A stretch of 16,381 nucleotides of DNA from positions 1 through 16,381 of the forward strand of contig JBBSBY010000079.1 of the NCBI GenBank assembly GCA_038250835.1, written 5' to 3'. Both the position numbers and the translations under genes were made by a program. Numbering within the stretch: the first letter of the stretch is position 1; each line of letters begins with the position of its first letter. Of this stretch, positions 14,149 through 16,381 are shown piece by piece. Origin of the DNA: JBBSBY01 sp038250835. GTDB lineage: Bacteria; Desulfobacterota; Desulfomonilia; Desulfomonilales; Desulfomonilaceae. The notes beneath the pieces were generated by a model, which searched no databases, was not told the origin of the DNA, and saw nothing but the letters and a program-made list of their open reading frames with translations.

Positions 14149-14278
14149 TTGCCCATATTCTCCTGCCTTTTCTCATTTAAGCGCTGAGAAGACGTCCGTT
14201 TTTTTCGCTGTCGATGTTGATTCCGAAACGCATATACCTGAAATCAACAACTGAGATTAGGCCGCTTTCATTCTGCGA

Positions 14279-15343
14279 CTAAACAAGACCTGCTTGCATG
14301 TCAACCAGAGCTTGCCGATAGTTGTCAATAGTACCTATATCGAGCCAATATTCATAAATCGGAAAACACACGAGTTTTTTGCGCTTATTTAAGAGAGTAT
14401 TGATCAATTCAGGCATATCATAGCTGCGGCCTCCGGGCGCCAGACCGCAAACATCCGGATTCATAATATAAATCCCCGCGCTAATTAAACGAGTTATACT
14501 GGGTCTCTCGGAAATACCGGTGATCGCCATATCGTCGGATTCAATTACACCATACGGAATCATAAGCTCATGTCGCCGCACCGCCATTGTAAAATCGGCG
14601 TTTTCGTCCAGATGAAAATTCAACATAGCTCGAAAATTCACTGAACTAAGAACATCCCCATTGATTAATAGAACCGGAGTGTCGCATTGGCGGATACAAC
14701 TTAAAGCCCCTGCCGTGCCCAATGCTTCGGGTTCGGCGATGTAGTTTATATTCACACCAAGCTTTGAGCCGCCGCCGAAGTAATCATGAATAATTTCCTT
14801 GTGATAATGAGTAGCTATGTTAATTTCAGTTATGCCGCACCCTTGGAGGCGGTTCACAATATGCTCAAGTAATGGTTTATTCCCTAAGGGTAACATAGGT
14901 TTCGGAGTTTTCAGTGTCAGAGGAAGCAGTCGTTTGCCGTAACCCCCGGCCATAATCACGGCTATAAGAGGCATTTTCCGATTATTGAGTAAGGTATCTT
15001 TGTCGGCAACATCAATAAGCCGGCCATTTTCATTCAATATTGGGATGTGCCGGACATTTTTTAATTCCATCGTCCTGAGAAGTTCGCCTTCAGATGCGCC
15101 GGCTGAAGCGATCAAAGGCGTTTTCCTGCCGTTTAAATTGTGAAGAAGATCGGAAACCGTAGAACTTGTGGGATAACCGGCCATAATGGCCGTTCGTATG
15201 TCCGAGTCGCTGATAAGGGAAAGAAATTTGCCGGCGTTGTCGACAACTATGGCTAAATCTTTCGAATTATTTCGGATCAGCTCTATGAGGTTTTCAAATG
15301 TTGCGTCTACAGTTACAAAGAGTTTAGTCAGATCCGTAATCAT
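14279..15343 (-). CDS. CBS-domain sugar-1-phosphate nucleotidyltransferase
   Basis: 354 residues. An N-terminal CBS pair (about 5-120) is fused to a nucleotidyltransferase domain (about 127-352) that joins a sugar 1-phosphate and an NTP to give an NDP-sugar. The nucleotide-binding signature MAGGYGKRLLPLT (131-143), PKPMLP (147-152), EPEALGTAGAL (204-214) and the metal-binding GD (229-230) are intact, as is the C-terminal YWLDIGT. The fusion matches the PtmE type, known in legionaminic acid synthesis as a glucosamine-1-phosphate guanylyltransferase; base and sugar choice here are not determinable. The CBS pair suggests regulation by an adenosine nucleotide. ATG at 15343 is chosen for the GAGGAG just upstream; an in-frame GTG seven codons earlier is less likely. 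No legionaminic acid genes adjoin it, so it may serve another glycan. Confidence 0.9.
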   Translation of the reverse strand: MITDLTKLFVTVDATFENLIELIRNNSKDLAIVVDNAGKFLSLISDSDIRTAIMAGYPTSSTVSDLLHNLNGRKTPLIASAGASEGELLRTMELKNVRHIPILNENGRLIDVADKDTLLNNRKMPLIAVIMAGGYGKRLLPLTLKTPKPMLPLGNKPLLEHIVNRLQGCGITEINIATHYHKEIIHDYFGGGSKLGVNINYIAEPEALGTAGALSCIRQCDTPVLLINGDVLSSVNFRAMLNFHLDENADFTMAVRRHELMIPYGVIESDDMAITGISERPSITRLISAGIYIMNPDVCGLAPGGRSYDMPELINTLLNKRKKLVCFPIYEYWLDIGTIDNYRQALVDMQAGLV

Positions 15344-15854
15344 TGTCTCCTCAAAATTAATCACGGTTCGTTATGGATGAGTTATCTTCTCAGAGTCGGG
15401 AAACACCCGACACTATGTTGGCAATGATGCTCACCGGCGCCGGCTGTTTTAAAGCAGAAATCCGACCAACTCCGATACCGCGAATCGTCGGATTACATTG
15501 CTATTCTATATATGCCGCCGCTAATTTGATAATGGTTCAAGCTTGAAAATGATGTTCAGTAGATTGCGCATACACCGGCAACGAGTTGGCCCCATGCATA
15601 AAAAGCAGCTGGATTCCTGTGTAAGCGCTCCTCTTAATATCACGCCGGCTTTTGTCAAACGCTGGGCCCGAATCGCGCGGATATACCAATGGATGTTTAA
15701 AGGCTCAAACCAGACCTAAATTTCATGATTGCCGCTACCCGGCGAAGCAGGATGACTTGTCGCCTTGCGGCGCCGGAGACTTGCTTCCGAAAGTACATTT
15801 GGTATATCCGAATAGAAGCTTTATACCATGTCAAAATGGAAACTGCAAACATTA
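15344..15854. other. Intergenic region rich in palindromes, no gene recognised
   Basis: 511 bases between two leftward genes. Visible elements are a perfect stem GTCGGG (15395-15400) / CCCGAC (15406-15411) with a 5-base loop, the 10-base palindrome CCGGCGCCGG (15434-15443), the 12-base palindrome TTCAAGCTTGAA (15536-15547), and a 12-base inverted repeat at 15678-15689 / 15799-15810. Small open frames here (15652-15919) lack SD sites and overlap the PII gene antisense. Promoter for the nucleotidyltransferase gene must be in the left part. Confidence 0.5.
15678..15810. repeat. 133-base segment bounded by a perfect 12-base inverted repeat
   Basis: CGGATATACCAA at 15678-15689 is the exact reverse complement of 15799-15810. 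Between them is a small GC hairpin (CGCC/GGCG near 15760-15771). It lies just past the 3' end of the PII gene. It may be a short non-autonomous element or a structured RNA tail; no target duplication is evident. Confidence 0.35.
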
Positions 15855-16196
15855 CTAGTACAAAGCGTCTTCATCGTATTCGCCTGTTCGAATCCGGACC
15901 GAACCGCCCACAGGAGTGACGGAGATAATCCCATCCTCGTTTTTTCCGGAACTTCCGTGGAGGCAAATTGCTTCTATGACGCCGCTTACCAACTCGTGTG
16001 AAGCGGCCACTTCAATCTTGATCTTAGGTTGTAAGTCCAGAGTTGAAATCATTGCTCCAAACGAGCGTCCTTTCGGCCTCGGAGGAACGGTTTGCAAGAC
16101 TTCGGTAATAGTCATCCCGCCGATTCCTATTTCCTCGAGGGCGTCTTTCAAGTCATCCAATTTAAAAGGTTTAATTATCGCTTCAATGAGAACCAT
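15855..16196 (-). CDS. PII-family signal protein with altered T-loop
   Basis: 113 residues, the normal PII trimer-subunit length. PII proteins sense ATP/ADP and 2-oxoglutarate and control nitrogen metabolism partners. The start MVLIEAIIKPFKLDDLKDAL matches the family's KPFKLDEVK-type opening, and RIRTGE (101-106), the C-terminal ATP-binding segment, is intact, as is the GK (84-85) of the B-loop. The T-loop is not standard: GRQKGHTELYRGAEY-type sequence is replaced by PRPKGRSFGAMISTLD (39-54), about two residues shorter, without the uridylylated Tyr51 and with Pro in place of Gln39, which helps bind 2-oxoglutarate. The lysine of the usual DGK(I) segment is Ile90. So uridylylation is excluded and ligand response is probably altered. 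No amtB or glnA is adjacent. SD is weak (GGCGGA). It is divergent from the tRNA gene. A generic PII gene symbol is not assigned. Confidence 0.88.
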   Translation of the reverse strand: MVLIEAIIKPFKLDDLKDALEEIGIGGMTITEVLQTVPPRPKGRSFGAMISTLDLQPKIKIEVAASHELVSGVIEAICLHGSSGKNEDGIISVTPVGGSVRIRTGEYDEDALY

Positions 16197-16232
16197 GCCG
16201 TTAGTCCGCCGTAAACGCGTTTTAAATTAGGA

Positions 16233-16261
16233 TTGACTGATTCTGAGTTGTCAATTAAACT
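16233..16261 (+). promoter_or_regulatory. Candidate tRNA promoter
   Basis: TTGACT (16233-16238), 17 bases, TAAACT (16256-16261), giving a start about 28 bases before the mature tRNA. A second overlapping pair, TTGTCA (16248-16253) and TTTAAG (16271-16276), also has a 17-base spacer, so the choice is open. Confidence 0.4.
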
Positions 16262-16295
16262 CGTTTTGTTTTTAAGAATCAACCTTTTTTTGTAC

Positions 16296-16371
16296 GCCCC
16301 CGTAGCTCAGTGGATAGAGCGACGGATTCCTAATCCGCAGGTCGTAGGTTCAATTCCTACCGGGGGTACCA
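16296..16371 (+). tRNA. tRNA-Arg (anticodon CCT)
   Basis: 76 bases folding as a full cloverleaf with encoded CCA. Acceptor GCCCCCG (16296-16302) pairs with CGGGGGT (16361-16367), with a G-U closing pair. D stem GCTC/GAGC, anticodon stem ACGGA/TCCGC with an A-C mismatch at the first pair, loop TTCCTAA giving anticodon CCT at 16329-16331, and T arm GTAGG-TTCAATT-CCTAC. Discriminator A at 16368, then CCA 16369-16371. It reads AGG codons. tRNA 3' ends are common integration sites, but the flank beyond it is outside the window. Confidence 0.96.
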
Positions 16372-16381
16372 AAGAAATCAA

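Noticed and set aside
15916..16230. Open frame on the plus strand of 104 codons
   Set aside because: It is the antisense of the clearly recognised PII gene.
1..16381. CRISPR array, insertion sequence or prophage
   Set aside because: No regularly spaced direct repeats, transposase, integrase or phage structural gene is visible.

Overview
The window looks like chromosome from a Gram-negative bacterium of moderate GC content. The gene set (MeaB/ArgK GTPase, rubrerythrin-like ferritin, PII, a CBS-type sugar nucleotidyltransferase, bacterial inositol-phosphate synthase with two TIM-barrel isomerases) would fit a Desulfobacterota (deltaproteobacterial) anaerobe, but no marker here settles taxonomy. 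There is no phage, insertion sequence, CRISPR array or rRNA. Genes are separated by unusually long intergenic gaps (250-630 bases), several holding inverted repeats.

Layout. (1) Bases 1-4027, minus strand: a tight three-gene unit transcribed leftwards, meaB-like GTPase, then a membrane-anchored penicillin-acylase-family protein with a degenerate active site, then RdgB/HAM1 (cut by the window edge). (2) 4028-4662: a non-coding gap with a 217-base segment bounded by a 20-base imperfect inverted repeat and carrying an 18-base REP-like palindrome. (3) 4663-6224, plus strand: an unrecognised 326-residue protein ending in two copies of a ~56-residue module, followed by a ferritin-like di-iron protein. 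(4) 6546-7853, plus: a GT4 glycosyltransferase. (5) 7974-9761, minus: a MaoC-type hydratase and an exported MsrA-MsrB fusion. (6) 10213-13141, plus: inositol-1-phosphate synthase translationally coupled to one TIM-barrel sugar isomerase and followed by a paralogous second one. (7) 13477-13845, plus: an exported chagasin-type cysteine-protease inhibitor. (8) 13846-14278: a convergent gap with two TGTATAC-type operator-like palindromes 72 bases apart. (9) 14279-15343, minus: a CBS-pair sugar-1-phosphate nucleotidyltransferase. (10) 15855-16196, minus: a PII-family protein with an altered T-loop. (11) 16296-16371, plus: tRNA-Arg(CCT).

How the parts may work together. The clearest functional unit is inositol-1-phosphate synthase plus two paralogous isomerase/epimerases, which suggests a pathway making and then modifying a cyclitol; the end product is not evident. 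The nucleotidyltransferase and the GT4 enzyme could serve surface polysaccharide synthesis but are not in one operon with each other or with the inositol genes. MsrAB, the ferritin-like protein and the RdgB house-cleaning enzyme share a loose stress-protection theme. The least explained items are the duplicated-module protein, the catalytically divergent acylase, the atypical PII protein and the inositol/isomerase cluster.
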